A DNA stretch of 64,000 bases from Priestia megaterium (lineage in GTDB: Bacteria > Bacillota > Bacilli > Bacillales > Bacillaceae_H), in NCBI RefSeq assembly GCF_023824195.1, contig NZ_CP085442.1:1340001-1404000 (forward strand), written 5' to 3'. The notes under the pieces are model-generated. The model was given only the letters and a program-made list of their open reading frames with translations. It was not told the DNA's origin and ran no database searches. The position numbers and the translations under genes are program-made. Numbering within the stretch: the first letter of the stretch is position 1; every line of letters starts with the position of its first letter. Below, piece by piece: positions 26,684-37,711 of the stretch.

Positions 26684-27013
26684 ATGTCAAAAAAAACGAT
26701 GGAGCAAATGCAGCAAGAAGTTGATGCATATATTAGCCAATTTAAAGAAGGATATTTTAGTCCTCTTGCTATGCTTGCGCGAATGTCCGAAGAAGTGGGC
26801 GAATTATCGCGCGAAATTAACCACTATTATGGTGAAAAGCCAAAGAAAACGACTGAAGCAGAACGTACGGTCGAAGAAGAAATGGGCGACATTTTATTTG
26901 TATTAATTTGCTTTGCAAATTCATTAAATATTAATTTACAAGAAGCGCATGATCGCGTTATGAATAAATTTAATACGCGTGACAAAGATCGCTGGACGAA
27001 AAAAGAAGACTAA
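26684..27013 (+). CDS. ypjD: MazG-like nucleotide pyrophosphohydrolase YpjD
   Basis: 109 residues, one MazG domain. The helix pair [16 protein letters not shown] and [16 protein letters not shown] supplies the Mg-binding EExxE and ExxD residues. The family hydrolyses (d)NTPs or related nucleotides to monophosphates. AGAGGTG precedes the ATG. It heads the cluster ypjD-dapB-mgsA-bshB1-bshA-cca-birA with tight spacing, as in B. subtilis. Confidence 0.92.
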   Translation: MSKKTMEQMQQEVDAYISQFKEGYFSPLAMLARMSEEVGELSREINHYYGEKPKKTTEAERTVEEEMGDILFVLICFANSLNINLQEAHDRVMNKFNTRDKDRWTKKED

Positions 27014-27026
27014 GGAGAGAAAAAGA

Positions 27027-27827
27027 ATGGACAAAATTCGAATTGTACTTGCAGGACCAAGAGGTCGTATGGGAAAAGAAGCTGTATTATTAATAGAAGA
27101 AACAGAGCATTTTGAATTAGTAGCAGCGGTAGATCGTATCAATGAAGGAAAATACATAAGTGATATTGAAGGAATGCCAAATGTACAAGCGCCAATCTAC
27201 ACGGATATTGAAAAATGTTTTCAAGACGTTAAGGCAGATGTTTTAGTTGATTTGACAACACCTGAAATTGGGCGCGTTCATACTAAAACAGCCCTAACAT
27301 ATGGAGTAAGACCTGTTGTAGGAACAACTGGCTTTTCAGAAGAAGATTTAAAAGAATTAAAGCAGCTTGCTGAAGAGAAGGAACTTGGCTGTATCATTGC
27401 ACCTAATTTTGCGATTGGCGCTATTTTAATGATGAAGTTTTCACAAATGGCAGCAAAATACTTTGATGATGTTGAGATTATTGAAATGCATCACGATCAA
27501 AAGTTAGATGCACCATCAGGAACAGGCTTAAAAACAGCGGAGCTTATCAGTGAAGTTCGTGAAGCAAAAAAACAGGGTCATCCTGATGAAAAAGAATTGC
27601 TAGAAGGGGCGCGCGGTGCAGATTATGAAGGAATCCGTCTACATAGCGTACGCCTGCCAGGACTGATTGCTCACCAAGAAGTGATGTTCGGAGGATTTGG
27701 ACAAACATTAAAAATCCGTCATGATTCATACAACCGTGCTTCTTTTATGTCAGGTGTGAAGCTAGCTGTTGATACAGTTATGAACGTAGACACACTTGTA
27801 TATGGATTAGAAAATATTATTGACTAA
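27027..27827 (+). CDS. dapB: 4-hydroxy-tetrahydrodipicolinate reductase
   Basis: 266 residues. NAD(P)H-dependent step of lysine/diaminopimelate synthesis, also needed for spore dipicolinate. The Rossmann start [16 protein letters not shown], the [11 protein letters not shown] loop, and the catalytic [17 protein letters not shown] are all present. ATG 27027 is preceded by AAGGAGAG; an in-frame reading beginning at 26979 overlaps ypjD and lacks a ribosome site. Confidence 0.97.
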   Translation: MDKIRIVLAGPRGRMGKEAVLLIEETEHFELVAAVDRINEGKYISDIEGMPNVQAPIYTDIEKCFQDVKADVLVDLTTPEIGRVHTKTALTYGVRPVVGTTGFSEEDLKELKQLAEEKELGCIIAPNFAIGAILMMKFSQMAAKYFDDVEIIEMHHDQKLDAPSGTGLKTAELISEVREAKKQGHPDEKELLEGARGADYEGIRLHSVRLPGLIAHQEVMFGGFGQTLKIRHDSYNRASFMSGVKLAVDTVMNVDTLVYGLENIID

Positions 27828-27839
27828 GGAGCGAGAAAA

Positions 27840-28238
27840 ATGAAAATCGCCTTAATTGCACATGATAAAAAGAAAAATGATATGGTACAATTCACAACAG
27901 CCTATCAAGCGATTTTACAGGAACATTCGCTGTTCGCAACAGGAACAACAGGAACGCGTATTTCAGAAGCAACAGGTTTGAAGGTTCACCGCTTTCAATC
28001 GGGGCCGCTTGGAGGAGATCAGGAGATAGGAGCTTTAATTGCTCAAAATGAAATGGATATGGTTATTTTTTTCCGCGATCCGTTAACAGCTCAGCCTCAT
28101 GAACCTGATATTTCAGCTCTGATGCGTCTATGTGACGTATATGCGGTTCCTCTTGCAACGAATATGGGAACAGCAGAGATTTTAATTCATGGACTTGAAC
28201 GAGGCGATTTGCATTGGCGTTCAATTATAAAAAAATAG
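27840..28238 (+). CDS. mgsA: methylglyoxal synthase
   Basis: 132 residues. Converts dihydroxyacetone phosphate to methylglyoxal and phosphate, a glycolytic overflow bypass. The phosphate site [18 protein letters not shown] and the catalytic-Asp segment [14 protein letters not shown] are intact. AAGGAGCG lies just upstream. It is followed at once by bshB1, a pairing that makes sense because bacillithiol detoxifies methylglyoxal. Confidence 0.96.
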   Translation: MKIALIAHDKKKNDMVQFTTAYQAILQEHSLFATGTTGTRISEATGLKVHRFQSGPLGGDQEIGALIAQNEMDMVIFFRDPLTAQPHEPDISALMRLCDVYAVPLATNMGTAEILIHGLERGDLHWRSIIKK

Positions 28239-28248
28239 GGTGAAGATA

Positions 28249-28959
28249 ATGAAAGAAACAATAGATATCCTTGCCTTTGGTGCTCATGCCGATGATGTAG
28301 AAATCGGCATGGGTGGAACCATTGCAAGAATGAGTGAACAAGGTTTGAAGGTAGTTATTTGCGATTTGACGCAAGCTGAACTTTCTTCAAATGGAACGGT
28401 TGGAATTCGAAAACAAGAAGCGTCCAAAGCTGCTGACGTCTTAGGTGTTCATGAGCGAATTCATCTGCATTTGCCAGACAGAGGTTTGTTTTTAAAGCCA
28501 GAGTATATAGCTGAAATTGCATCAGTCATTCGCACGTATCAACCAAGGATTATATTTGCTCCTTACTTTGAAGATCGTCATCCTGATCATGGAAATTGTG
28601 CAAAGCTTGTAGAAGAGGCCATGTTTTCAGCTGGCGTTAAAAATTATATCGATCATAAGAAGCAAAAAGCTCATCGTGCTGAGTCTCTTTATTTCTATAT
28701 GATAAATGGATTTCATAAGCCAGATTTTATCGTAGATGTATCAAGCACGTTTCAAAAGAAAGTAGCTAGTCTAGAGGCTTATGAAAGTCAATTTATAAAA
28801 ACAGCAGATACGTTTGATACGCCGCTGGTAAACGGATATATTGAAACAGTAGAGAGCAGAGAGCGATTATTTGGCAAAGAAGTCGGGGTAGCATACGGTG
28901 AAGGTTTTTTATCTAAAAAACCGATTTTGATGTACGACGATTTAGTAGGTGGAAAATAA
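28249..28959 (+). CDS. bshB1: bacillithiol biosynthesis deacetylase BshB1
   Basis: 236 residues, exactly the B. subtilis length. Zn-dependent LmbE-like deacetylase of GlcNAc-malate. The metal site AHADDVEIG near the N-terminus and RHPDHGNC near residue 115 are present. ATG 28249 is preceded by AGGGTGA, which contains the alternative GTG 28240. Its stop directly abuts the bshA ATG. Confidence 0.96.
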   Translation: MKETIDILAFGAHADDVEIGMGGTIARMSEQGLKVVICDLTQAELSSNGTVGIRKQEASKAADVLGVHERIHLHLPDRGLFLKPEYIAEIASVIRTYQPRIIFAPYFEDRHPDHGNCAKLVEEAMFSAGVKNYIDHKKQKAHRAESLYFYMINGFHKPDFIVDVSSTFQKKVASLEAYESQFIKTADTFDTPLVNGYIETVESRERLFGKEVGVAYGEGFLSKKPILMYDDLVGGK

Positions 28960-30087
28960 ATGAAGTTGAAAATTGGTATTACATGTTATGCTTCCGTTGG
29001 AGGTTCAGGAGTGGTAGCAACGGAGCTAGGGAAGCTGCTGGCTGAAAAAGGGCACGAAATTCATTTTATTTCCTCTAGCATGCCTTTTAGATTGACGAAA
29101 GTATATCCAAATATTTATTTTCACGAAGTAGATGTAAATCAGTACTCCGTCTTTAAATACCCTCCGTATGATCTCGCTTTATCCAGTAAAATGGCTGAAG
29201 TGGCTAAAAGAGAAAAGCTTGACATTATTCATACGCACTATGCAATCCCCCATGCCGTTTGCGGGATTTTAGCTAAACAAATGGTGGAGCACGAAGTGAA
29301 AATTGTGACGACTCTTCATGGGACAGATATTACGGTTCTAGGAGAGGATCCATCGTTAAAAGATTTAATTAAATTTGGGATTGAGAAATCAGATGCAGTG
29401 ACGGCTGTATCTCAGTCACTTGTTGATCAAACTCACCATTTAATTAGTCCAGATAAAGAAATTGAAACGATGTATAATTTTATTGATGAACGAGTTTATC
29501 ATAAAAAAGAAGTTCAGTATTTAAAAGCGGAGTATGGCATATTAGAAAATGAAAAAGTCGTTATTCATATTTCAAACTTTCGTCAAGTCAAACGAGTTAC
29601 AGATATAGTCAAAACATTTACTATTATTAATAAAAAGCTTCAGTCTAAGCTGCTGCTTGTAGGAGACGGCCCTGAAATGACGGTAGTGTCTCAATTAGTA
29701 AGAGAGCTAAATCTTCAAGATTCTGTGTTATTTCTTGGGAAACAAGAAAATGTAGCAGAATTATATTCGATTAGCGATTTAAAACTGTTATTATCTGAAA
29801 AAGAAAGCTTTGGGCTTGTACTTTTAGAAGCTATGGCTTGTGGTGTTCCATGCATCGGAACAAATATAGGCGGAATTCCCGAAGTAATTGAACACGAAAA
29901 AACAGGATATATCTGCGAAGTGGGAGACGTCGAAGAGGCAGCGAGCAAAGCAATTCAGCTACTTGAAAATGAACAGCTGCATCACCAAATGAGGGAAGCG
30001 TCTCTAAGCGCAGTTAATCATAAATTTCATTCAACAGAGATTGTGAGTCAATATGAAAAACTTTATTATAAATTGGTACAGGGTTGA
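28960..30087 (+). CDS. bshA: N-acetyl-alpha-D-glucosaminyl L-malate synthase BshA
   Basis: 375 residues, GT4-family retaining glycosyltransferase making GlcNAc-malate, first step of bacillithiol synthesis. The N-terminal [19 protein letters not shown], central [12 protein letters not shown] and C-terminal EX7E-type [18 protein letters not shown] are visible. It begins at the base after the bshB1 stop codon, so the genes are cotranslated. Confidence 0.97.
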   Translation: MKLKIGITCYASVGGSGVVATELGKLLAEKGHEIHFISSSMPFRLTKVYPNIYFHEVDVNQYSVFKYPPYDLALSSKMAEVAKREKLDIIHTHYAIPHAVCGILAKQMVEHEVKIVTTLHGTDITVLGEDPSLKDLIKFGIEKSDAVTAVSQSLVDQTHHLISPDKEIETMYNFIDERVYHKKEVQYLKAEYGILENEKVVIHISNFRQVKRVTDIVKTFTIINKKLQSKLLLVGDGPEMTVVSQLVRELNLQDSVLFLGKQENVAELYSISDLKLLLSEKESFGLVLLEAMACGVPCIGTNIGGIPEVIEHEKTGYICEVGDVEEAASKAIQLLENEQLHHQMREASLSAVNHKFHSTEIVSQYEKLYYKLVQG

Positions 30088-30102
30088 AGAATGGAGGAAG
30101 TT

Positions 30103-31296
30103 ATGAAAGAACCGTTCATTCATCCGCTTTATATTATTGAAAAACTGGAGACAGCCGGTTACGAAGCGTATTTTGTTGGAGGAGCGGTCCGGGATCTCAT
30201 TTTAAATCGGACGATTGGAGATATTGATATCGCTACGTCAGCTAGGCCTGAACAAGTGATGGAACTCTTTTCTAAGACGATTCATGTAGGAATCGAGCAT
30301 GGTACGGTTGTGGTTGTCCATGAGAACGAGACTTATGAGGTAACCACTTTTCGTTCTGAGGGAGAATATGATGATTTTCGTCGTCCCTCGTCCGTTACGT
30401 TTATTTCGTCTCTGATAGAAGATTTGCAGCGTCGTGATTTTACAATCAATGCAATGGCTATGAATGCAAAGGGAGAAATTATTGATCCATTTAATGGAAG
30501 AGAAGATTTGCGAAACCAGTTAATTCGTACTGTCGGAAATGCTAAAGAACGCTTTCATGAAGATGCTCTTCGTATGATGAGAGCCGTTCGCTTTGTCAGT
30601 CAGCTGGCGTTTTCACTGTCTGATCAAACTAAAAGAGCCATTCAGCAATACGGTGAACTGCTGAGGCATGTTTCTATTGAACGCATTACAGTTGAATTCG
30701 AAAAAATGCTGAGCGGAAAGCGTCCGTCTTTAGCATTAGCACTTGTAGCAGATACGGAGCTGTATCGCTACTTGCCCCAACTGAATGTAGATCCGCAAAA
30801 ATTCCGATCTGTTTGTGCACACGATTGGATGATGCTTCAGCGAGTATCGGAGTCATGGACACTTCTGGTACATCTACTCGACATTCAAGACAAGCAGGCA
30901 TTTTTTAAAAGCTGGAAATTATCTAATAAGCAAATTAAAGATATTCAGCTTCAGTCTATTGGTCTTCGAGACGTTTTGGAAAATGGATGGTCAAAACGCA
31001 TCATGTATACCATTGGAGAGCAGGCCAGCGTGAGCGTGAATCGTATTTTACAACTTCTTCGAAGCAATGAGTATATGAATGAACATGAGCTTCTTTACAT
31101 CTATAGCGAGCTGCCTATTCATTCTTTAAAAGATTTAGATATAAATGGTCAAGATCTTTTAGTGTGGACAGGTAAAAAGGGTGGTCCATGGGTGTCTCAA
31201 CTGTTAAAAGAAATTGAGGAGAAAGTTCTATACAATGAGTTAATGAACACGAAATCTTCAATAAGAAAGTGGGTGCAGTCTTGCAGTCAGATATAA
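30103..31296 (+). CDS. cca: CCA tRNA nucleotidyltransferase
   Basis: 397 residues (same as B. subtilis). Class II enzyme adding or repairing the tRNA 3' CCA end. YFVGGAVRDLIL and GDIDIATSA with the catalytic aspartates, and RRDFTINAMAM with RFHEDALRMMRAVRF (template region) are present. ATG 30103 is favoured because GGAGG (30093-30097) lies just before it; ATG 30091 contains this ribosome site. The end overlaps birA. Confidence 0.95.
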   Translation: MKEPFIHPLYIIEKLETAGYEAYFVGGAVRDLILNRTIGDIDIATSARPEQVMELFSKTIHVGIEHGTVVVVHENETYEVTTFRSEGEYDDFRRPSSVTFISSLIEDLQRRDFTINAMAMNAKGEIIDPFNGREDLRNQLIRTVGNAKERFHEDALRMMRAVRFVSQLAFSLSDQTKRAIQQYGELLRHVSIERITVEFEKMLSGKRPSLALALVADTELYRYLPQLNVDPQKFRSVCAHDWMMLQRVSESWTLLVHLLDIQDKQAFFKSWKLSNKQIKDIQLQSIGLRDVLENGWSKRIMYTIGEQASVSVNRILQLLRSNEYMNEHELLYIYSELPIHSLKDLDINGQDLLVWTGKKGGPWVSQLLKEIEEKVLYNELMNTKSSIRKWVQSCSQI

Positions 31297-32270
31297 GAAG
31301 AACGCTGCTTGAAATGTTTACGAACGCAGATGGGGACTATGTGTCCGGCCAAAAGATCAGCGATTTATTAGGCTGTTCAAGAACAGCTGTATGGAAGCAT
31401 ATCGAAGAGCTACGAAAAGACGGCTATGAACTTGAAGCTGTTCGTAAAAAAGGCTATCGTATTGTTGGGAAGCCGAACAAAGTAAGCAGCAACGAGCTTT
31501 TATTAGGGCTCCAAACAACAAAAATCGGTCAGTATATTCATTATGAGGAAAGCGTGCATTCTACTCAAAAAATTGCTCATCGAATTGCTCAAGAAGGAGC
31601 CAAAGAAGGAACGGTCGTAGTTGCTGAAGAGCAAACGGCAGGGAGAGGAAGACTTGATAGAGCGTGGTATTCCCCAAAATATACTGGTGCCTGGATGAGT
31701 ATTATACTGCGTCCTTCTATCCCTCCGCAGCAGGCTCCTCAGCTGACTCTACTATCAGCAGTGGCTGTTGTACAGGCCATTCAAGAAGTGACGAACCTTT
31801 CTCCAGACATTAAATGGCCTAATGATGTTTTATTAAATGGGAAGAAGCTAGTTGGGATTTTAACAGAAATGCAGGCTGATTTTGACCGGATTCATTCGGT
31901 CATCATTGGAATCGGCATCAATGTGAATCAGCAGGAAACGGATTTTAATGAACAAATCAAACACATTGCCACATCTTTACGTATTGAAAAAGGTGAAGAA
32001 ATTAATCGTGCGGCTTTGATGCAAGCGTTTTTCTTAAAGTTAGAAACCCTTTATGAAGAATACTTAAAAAATGGCTTTGGTTTAATTAAAGTTCTTTGGG
32101 AAACGTATGCGATCAGTATTGGAAAGCGAATTATAGCACGCACGATGACAGCCAACATTGAAGGCTTTGCAAAAGGTATAACAGATGAAGGCGTTTTATT
32201 GATTGAAGATGATGAAGGAGTTATACACCGAATTCATTCTGCAGATATTGAGCTCTCTGCTAAAAAATAG
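31281..32270 (+). CDS. birA: biotin-protein ligase and biotin-operon repressor BirA
   Basis: 329 residues. The N-terminal winged helix (about 5-60, KISDLLGCSRTAVWKHIEEL) gives DNA binding. The ligase domain has the biotin/ATP loop AGRGRLDRAW and DIKWPNDVLLNGKK. It biotinylates Pyc and acetyl-CoA carboxylase. The start is uncertain: TTG 31281 is preceded by GTGGGTG; GTG 31269 has no ribosome site. Both overlap the cca end by 16-28 nt. Confidence 0.93.
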   Translation: MQSDIRRTLLEMFTNADGDYVSGQKISDLLGCSRTAVWKHIEELRKDGYELEAVRKKGYRIVGKPNKVSSNELLLGLQTTKIGQYIHYEESVHSTQKIAHRIAQEGAKEGTVVVAEEQTAGRGRLDRAWYSPKYTGAWMSIILRPSIPPQQAPQLTLLSAVAVVQAIQEVTNLSPDIKWPNDVLLNGKKLVGILTEMQADFDRIHSVIIGIGINVNQQETDFNEQIKHIATSLRIEKGEEINRAALMQAFFLKLETLYEEYLKNGFGLIKVLWETYAISIGKRIIARTMTANIEGFAKGITDEGVLLIEDDEGVIHRIHSADIELSAKK

Positions 32271-32299
32271 TAGAAAAATAAAGAAATTTTTATTATAAT

Positions 32300-32353
32300 A
32301 CGAGTATCAAGGTAGTATCGTAAGAACTTCACTTGATACTCGTTTGTTTATTT
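32300..32353 (+). terminator. birA terminator
   Basis: ACGAGTATCAAG (32300-32311) pairs exactly with CTTGATACTCGT (32332-32343) around a 20-nt loop. TTGTTTATTTTT follows. Confidence 0.75.
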
Positions 32354-32385
32354 TTAATACGACAATAAATCTGCCTTGATCCATT

Positions 32386-32496
32386 AAGGACTAGGACAGA
32401 GGGATGACGCGTAGGTAAGCACATTAGGTAAAGTGTGCTTTTTATAGATGAAGTCTGTCAAAGTCCTTCTTCCTTTTATAGGTAGAAGGACTTTTT
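32386..32496 (+). promoter_or_regulatory. panB leader RNA with mutually exclusive stem and terminator (pan-motif candidate)
   Basis: AAGGACT (32386-32392) and GACAGA (32395-32400) pair with AGTCCTT (32462-32468) and TCTGTC (32454-32459), leaving AG opposite AA. Inside is AAGCACA/TGTGCTT (32417-32423, 32434-32440) with a T-run. The same AGTCCTT is part of the 5' arm of a terminator AAAGTCCTTCT/AGAAGGACTTT (32460-32470, 32484-32494) ending TTTTT. The two folds cannot coexist. A pan RNA motif upstream of panB is known in Firmicutes; that this is one is inference. Confidence 0.7.
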
Positions 32497-32542
32497 GTGT
32501 GCAGACGTGCGCTCATCTCCTCTGAGAAGGAGGAGAAAGTTA

Positions 32543-33376
32543 GTGAAAACAAAATTAGATTTTTTACGTATGAAACAAAACAATGAACCAATTGTGATGC
32601 TGACTGCGTACGATTATCCGTCAGCTAAGTACGCTGAGGAAGCAGGCGTAGACATGATTTTAGTAGGCGATTCTCTAGGAATGGTCGTTTTAGGATATGA
32701 CTCTACGATTCCTGTAACGGTAGATGATATGATTCATCATACAAAAGCGGTTAAAAGAGGAGCTGCTGATACATTTATCGTCACCGACATGCCATTTATG
32801 TCCTATCACGTGTCGAAAGAAGACACGATGAAAAATGCTGCTCGTATTATGCAGGAAAGCGGAGCTCATGCTTTAAAAGTAGAAGGTGCAAAGGATGTTC
32901 TTTATACAATTTCAGAATTGACGCAAGCTGGTATTCCGGTTGTTGCACATCTCGGGTTAACTCCTCAGTCTGTCGGTGTCCTGGGCGGTTATAAAGTGCA
33001 GGGAAAAGAAGCGAAAGAAGCCAAACAGCTAATCCAAGACGCTATCAAGTGTGAGCAGGCGGGAGCTATTGCTGTTGTATTAGAATGTGTTCCTAAACAA
33101 GTAGCAAAACAAGTAGCTGAACGCTTGAGCATTCCAACAATCGGAATTGGAGCAGGAGCTGACACGGATGGTCAAGTACTTGTATACCACGATGTATTAA
33201 CGTACGGAGTAGAGCGTGTGCCAAAATTTGTTCAGTCATTTGCGAAAATAAATGAGCCTATTTTACAGGGGCTTTCTCAGTATGTAAGCGAAGTGAAAAA
33301 AAGAGAGTTTCCGAAAGAAGCACATACTTTTTCAATGAAAGAAGAGCAGTTAACGGCACTGTACGGAGGGAAATAA
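32543..33376 (+). CDS. panB: 3-methyl-2-oxobutanoate hydroxymethyltransferase
   Basis: 277 residues, matching B. subtilis PanB. First step of pantothenate synthesis, making ketopantoate with methylene-tetrahydrofolate. [30 protein letters not shown] and the catalytic-Glu strand (KVEGA, ECVP) are visible. GTG 32543 is chosen because AAGGAGGAG (32527-32535) is 7 nt upstream; earlier in-frame codons run into the leader hairpin. It is first gene of panBCD. Confidence 0.96.
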   Translation: MKTKLDFLRMKQNNEPIVMLTAYDYPSAKYAEEAGVDMILVGDSLGMVVLGYDSTIPVTVDDMIHHTKAVKRGAADTFIVTDMPFMSYHVSKEDTMKNAARIMQESGAHALKVEGAKDVLYTISELTQAGIPVVAHLGLTPQSVGVLGGYKVQGKEAKEAKQLIQDAIKCEQAGAIAVVLECVPKQVAKQVAERLSIPTIGIGAGADTDGQVLVYHDVLTYGVERVPKFVQSFAKINEPILQGLSQYVSEVKKREFPKEAHTFSMKEEQLTALYGGK

Positions 33377-33377
33377 G

Positions 33378-34235
33378 ATGAAAGTCATTACAACAATTAA
33401 AGACATGCAGCAGGAGATGAAAAAAGAAAAGCAGCTTGGACGCTCAATTGGATTTGTCCCGACGATGGGCTACTTGCATGAAGGCCATGCTACTTTGCTT
33501 GGAGCAGCCCGCACAGAAAATGAAGTAGTGGCGCTAAGTATTTTTGTGAACCCGACTCAATTTGGACCAAATGAAGATTTTGATACGTATCCAAGAGATT
33601 TTGAGCGCGATGAGCGCGTGGCAAAAGAAGCTAACGTCGACTATTTATTTTATCCTTCAGTAGAGGAAATGTATAAGTTAAGCCGTTCAGTTGCTATAAC
33701 CGTGACAGATCGTGTAGACGTATTGTGTGGACAGAAGCGCCCCGGTCATTTTGACGGAGTAGCCACGGTACTAACAAAGCTTTTTCACATTGTAACACCA
33801 GATCGTGCATACTTTGGTAAAAAAGATGCACAGCAAGTTGCTGTAGTAGATGGCCTAATTGAAGACTTTAATTTCCCAGTGGAGCTTAGAGCAGTAGATA
33901 CGGTGAGAGAAGCAGATGGATTAGCTAAAAGTTCTCGTAACGTATATTTAACAGATAAAGAAAGAGAAGAGGCACCTGTTTTGTTTAAGAGTTTACAAAG
34001 CGGTCTGCAGCTTCTTGAAAGTGGAGAGAAGCATGTAGAAATCATTAAACAGACGATTCGAAAAGAAATTGAGCAATATACGAGCGGTAAAGTGGATTAT
34101 ATCGGGGTTTATACGTATCCAGAGCTAAAAACGATTAAGCAAGCCGCTGGCAAAATCATTATTGCATTAGCTGTTCAATTCTCTAAAGCCCGTTTAATTG
34201 ATAATGTAATTGTAGACGTACAGGGGGATAACTAA
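33378..34235 (+). CDS. panC: pantothenate synthetase
   Basis: 285 residues. ATP-dependent condensation of pantoate with beta-alanine. The nucleotidyl-transferase HIGH-like [13 protein letters not shown], the [12 protein letters not shown] loop and KMSKS-like AKSSRN are present. ATG 33378 is 1 nt after the panB stop, with GGAGGG just before the stop. Confidence 0.97.
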   Translation: MKVITTIKDMQQEMKKEKQLGRSIGFVPTMGYLHEGHATLLGAARTENEVVALSIFVNPTQFGPNEDFDTYPRDFERDERVAKEANVDYLFYPSVEEMYKLSRSVAITVTDRVDVLCGQKRPGHFDGVATVLTKLFHIVTPDRAYFGKKDAQQVAVVDGLIEDFNFPVELRAVDTVREADGLAKSSRNVYLTDKEREEAPVLFKSLQSGLQLLESGEKHVEIIKQTIRKEIEQYTSGKVDYIGVYTYPELKTIKQAAGKIIIALAVQFSKARLIDNVIVDVQGDN

Positions 34236-34619
34236 ATGTTTCGCACGATGATGAATGCTAAAATACACAGAGCTCATGTAACTGAAGCCAACTTAAATTA
34301 TGTTGGGAGCATCACCATTGATGAAGATATCATCGACGCAGTAGGAATCGCAGCAAATGAAAAAGTCCAAATTGTAAACAATAATAACGGAGCTCGCTTG
34401 GAAACGTACGTGATTCCCGGCGAACGCGGGAGCGGCGTAGTTTGTTTAAATGGAGCTGCTGCAAGACTCGTGCAGCCTGGAGATATCGTCATCATTATCT
34501 CTTATGCGCTCGTAGCAAATGAAGAAGTAGCTCACCATCATCCAACCGTAGCGATTATGAATGAGCAGAATAAAATCCAACAATTGCTTAAACAAGAACC
34601 AGCTGGTACAATTCTATAA
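34236..34619 (+). CDS. panD: aspartate 1-decarboxylase
   Basis: 127 residues. Pyruvoyl-dependent enzyme making beta-alanine for PanC. The proenzyme self-cleaves between Gly24 and Ser25 in NYVGSITID. Other conserved parts are [19 protein letters not shown] and INGAA-like [11 protein letters not shown] 34236 directly follows the panC stop; AGGGGGATAA is the ribosome site. Confidence 0.97.
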   Translation: MFRTMMNAKIHRAHVTEANLNYVGSITIDEDIIDAVGIAANEKVQIVNNNNGARLETYVIPGERGSGVVCLNGAAARLVQPGDIVIIISYALVANEEVAHHHPTVAIMNEQNKIQQLLKQEPAGTIL

Positions 34620-34624
34620 GAACA

Positions 34625-34650
34625 GTCCCCCTTTATGAGGGGGATTTTTA
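34625..34650 (+). terminator. panBCD terminator
   Basis: TCCCCC (34626-34631) pairs with GGGGGA (34639-34644), then TTTTTA. Confidence 0.85.
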
Positions 34651-34821
34651 TTTGAATACATACGCTAGTAAGTGAACGGTATAAACCTCTATACACACTA
34701 AAGTAAAACTTCTATGTATGAAAGCCTCTCTGTTTTTCACGAGAAGGAGTTGCGCTTTTAAAGCATATAGAGCAGGCTTTCACTTTATACTATAAAAAGA
34801 CAGACTTGCGAGGTGTTGACC

Positions 34822-37620
34822 GTGAATAAACGCTTTGTTGTGGTAGATCTTGAAACGACGGGACATTCTCCAAAACAAGGAGATAAAATGATTCAATTTG
34901 CTGCTGTCATAGTAGAAGACGGCAAAATTGTTGAACGTTTTTCTAGTTTTTTAAATCCTGGTATGGATATTCCGCCTTTTATTACACAACTAACTAACAT
35001 TCAAAATGATATGGTGAAAGATGCGCCTTTATTTGAAGAAATTTCACCTAAAATTATAGAATTGCTAGATGATGCTTATTTTGTTGCACATAATGTGGCA
35101 TTTGATTTAACTTTTTTACAAGAAGAACTCTATCAGTGCGGAAGGGAGACTCTTTATAATTCAACCGTAGATACCGTCGAACTGGCTCGGATTCTGCTGC
35201 CTACAGTTGATGGGTACAAACTTAGCCAATTAGCTGAGTATTTACATATTGAACATGAAAACCCTCATCAAGCAGATAGTGATGCAGAAGTAACGGCACG
35301 TATTTTACTTTTACTAATTGAAAAATTAAAGAAGCTCCCTTTAACAACCTTGAAGCAGCTATACGCGCTAAGCTTGCACTTTAAAAGTGAAATTGGAGAA
35401 CTGATTCAACAAGTTATAGATGATAAAAGTTATGCAGAGGATGATTCTTATGAATTCATACATGGCATTGCGTTAAACAAATATCAGCCGCATTCAGCTA
35501 ATGAAAAGCAGTACTCTCATACTTACGAAATATTTGAAACTGAAAAGCAAAAGCTGTTCCATCAGGCTCTGCCATTGTTTGAAGAACGAAAAGGGCAGTG
35601 GGATATGATGAACTTTGTACAAGAGTGCTTTGCAGGTAACGAGCATGCTTTAATTGAAGCCGGGACCGGTATTGGTAAAACCTTCGCTTATTTAGTTCCT
35701 GCCGTGTTTTATGCTTCTGTTCATCATCACCCAGTCATTATCTCAACTAATACGGTAACGCTTCAGCAGCAAATCATCGAAAAAGATGTGCCCATTCTAG
35801 AAAAAATTGTTCCGTTTCCTGTTACAGCAGCTGTTTTAAAAGGAAGAGAACATTACATTAGTATAAGAAAATTTATTCAGCTCTTAAAAGAGCGCAATAA
35901 TAATTACGATGCGATCCTCACAAAAGCGAAGCTGCTTATTTGGCTGACAGAAACCGAAACGGGCGACAGCGATGAAATAAACCTGCCTTCTGGCGGCAAA
36001 CTTTTTTGGGAACAGCTAAATGAAAGCAATCCGTCTCCAAGTGACTTTAAGCATCCTTGGAAACTTTATTCTTTTTATGAACGAGCGCAGAACAGAGCGC
36101 AAAATGCCCATATAGTAGTGACAAATCATCGCTTGCTGTTGATGGATGTGATGAGTAATCATGAGCTGCTACCTGATTATGAACAGATTATTATTGACGA
36201 GGCTCATCACTTAGAAGACATTGCCGGAGAAGAACTGGGGGAGCGCTTAGATTATTTTTCGGTTCATGCGCTATTAAACCGAATCGGAACCATTCAAGAC
36301 AAAGGGCTGTTAAAAAAAGTTCATCATACGTTTGTAAAATATAGCATCGAGCTTAACACTGAACTTCTTCAAAATCTGTTTGTGCAGCTTCATTCTGAGT
36401 GCGATGACTTATTTCGTTTGATTCATTCTTTTGTCCAAAAAAGAATCGGCAATCAGCAGGGCGAGATTGGAAGAAGCAGCTATCGATATAAAGTGGAAAA
36501 AGAGCATGGGCATTACTGGACGGCTATTCAAGAAGCAGCGTCGCGCATTCGTTTTTTAATTCACGATCTTTTTACATGGAATGATGGGGCAAGACATTCC
36601 TTTGACGAACTATATGACAAAGTCACAAAAAATGAACAGTCGTCTCTTCATGAATTTCAAACGGCTGTTAAAGGATTTGAGCACATATCTCAGCAAATAG
36701 AAAAGCTTCTGTTCAAACAGCAGAGTAATCACGTAACGTGGTTTGAGATTGAACCAAAAGGAGCAGCGAATGCTACGTATATCTATAGTCAGCCTACTTC
36801 CATTGCCGATACGCTGGCTGATGAATTTTTCGCTAAGAAACAAAGCGTTATTTTAACATCGGCTACATTGACGGTGAATGAAACATTTGATTATTTAATT
36901 CAAGAGCTAGGGTTATATGACTTTCAGCCTGCTCAACTCATTCTCCCTGCCGAGTTTGATTATGAGAAGCAAGCTAGAGTTTATATTCCTCAAGATATGC
37001 CTGCTGTTAACGAAGTATCATTATATGAGTATAGCGCTATGATGGCAGAAAGTATTCTTGACGTAGCTAAAGTAACAAATGGTCGTATGCTGGTGCTTTT
37101 TACTTCATATGACATGTTGAAAGCTACGTATGGTTATTTAAAAGAGTTAAACGATCTTGAAGAGTTTGTACTGCTCGGTCAAGGAGTCACAACTAGAAAT
37201 CGTAATAGACTGTTAAAAGACTTCAGCCAGTTTGAGCATTCTATTCTTTTAGGTACAAACAGCCTGTGGGAAGGAATTGATCTGCCAGGAGATTTATTAT
37301 CATGTCTCGTAATTGTCAGACTTCCTTTCTCATCTCCAAATCAGCCTCTGCTGACAGCTAAATTTGAGCAGATGAAAAAAGAAGGGAAAAGTCCTTTTAT
37401 GAATTATTCACTTCCTCAGGCCGTTATCCGTTTTAAACAAGGATTTGGACGGTTGATTCGTTCAAAAAGTGACCGAGGAGCTATATTTATTTTTGATAAT
37501 CGTATTACGCGAACAGCATATGGGTACCATTTCCTTCACTCACTTCCAAAAGTCCAGGTTGTTCAAAAAACGTTTTCGAATATCTTACTGGACTACAAAG
37601 AATGGTGGAATGAAAAGACT
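34822..37620 (+). CDS. dinG: DinG-family ATP-dependent helicase with N-terminal exonuclease domain
   Basis: About 933 residues, close to B. subtilis DinG. The N-terminal DnaQ-like 3'-5' exonuclease has VVDLETTG (Asp9, Glu11), HNVAFDLTFL and HQADSDAEVT. The XPD-like helicase has Walker A EAGTGIGKT (279-287) and DEAH (459-462), with QGFGRLIR near the end. No FeS Cys cluster is evident, which is normal for Firmicute exonuclease-fused DinG. GTG 34822 is used because GAGGTG (34810-34815) is 6 nt upstream; GTG 34813 lies in it. The stop overlaps the terminator stem. Confidence 0.94.
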
Positions 37621-37645
37621 TGAGCATACGCTTAAGTCTTTTTTT
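37613..37645 (+). terminator. dinG terminator
   Basis: AAGACTTGAGC (37615-37625) pairs with GCTTAAGTCTT (37630-37640) with one G-U, then T5. The dinG stop codon is within the stem. Confidence 0.85.
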
Positions 37646-37711
37646 ATGCATACTGTTTCTGCACTTGAGAGACGATAGTAATATACTATGATAAGCAAAT
37701 GAGGACAGTGT

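Noticed and set aside
32291..32300. TATAAT at 32294-32299 as the panB promoter
   Set aside because: No -35 or TG extension, and transcription would begin inside the birA terminator stem.
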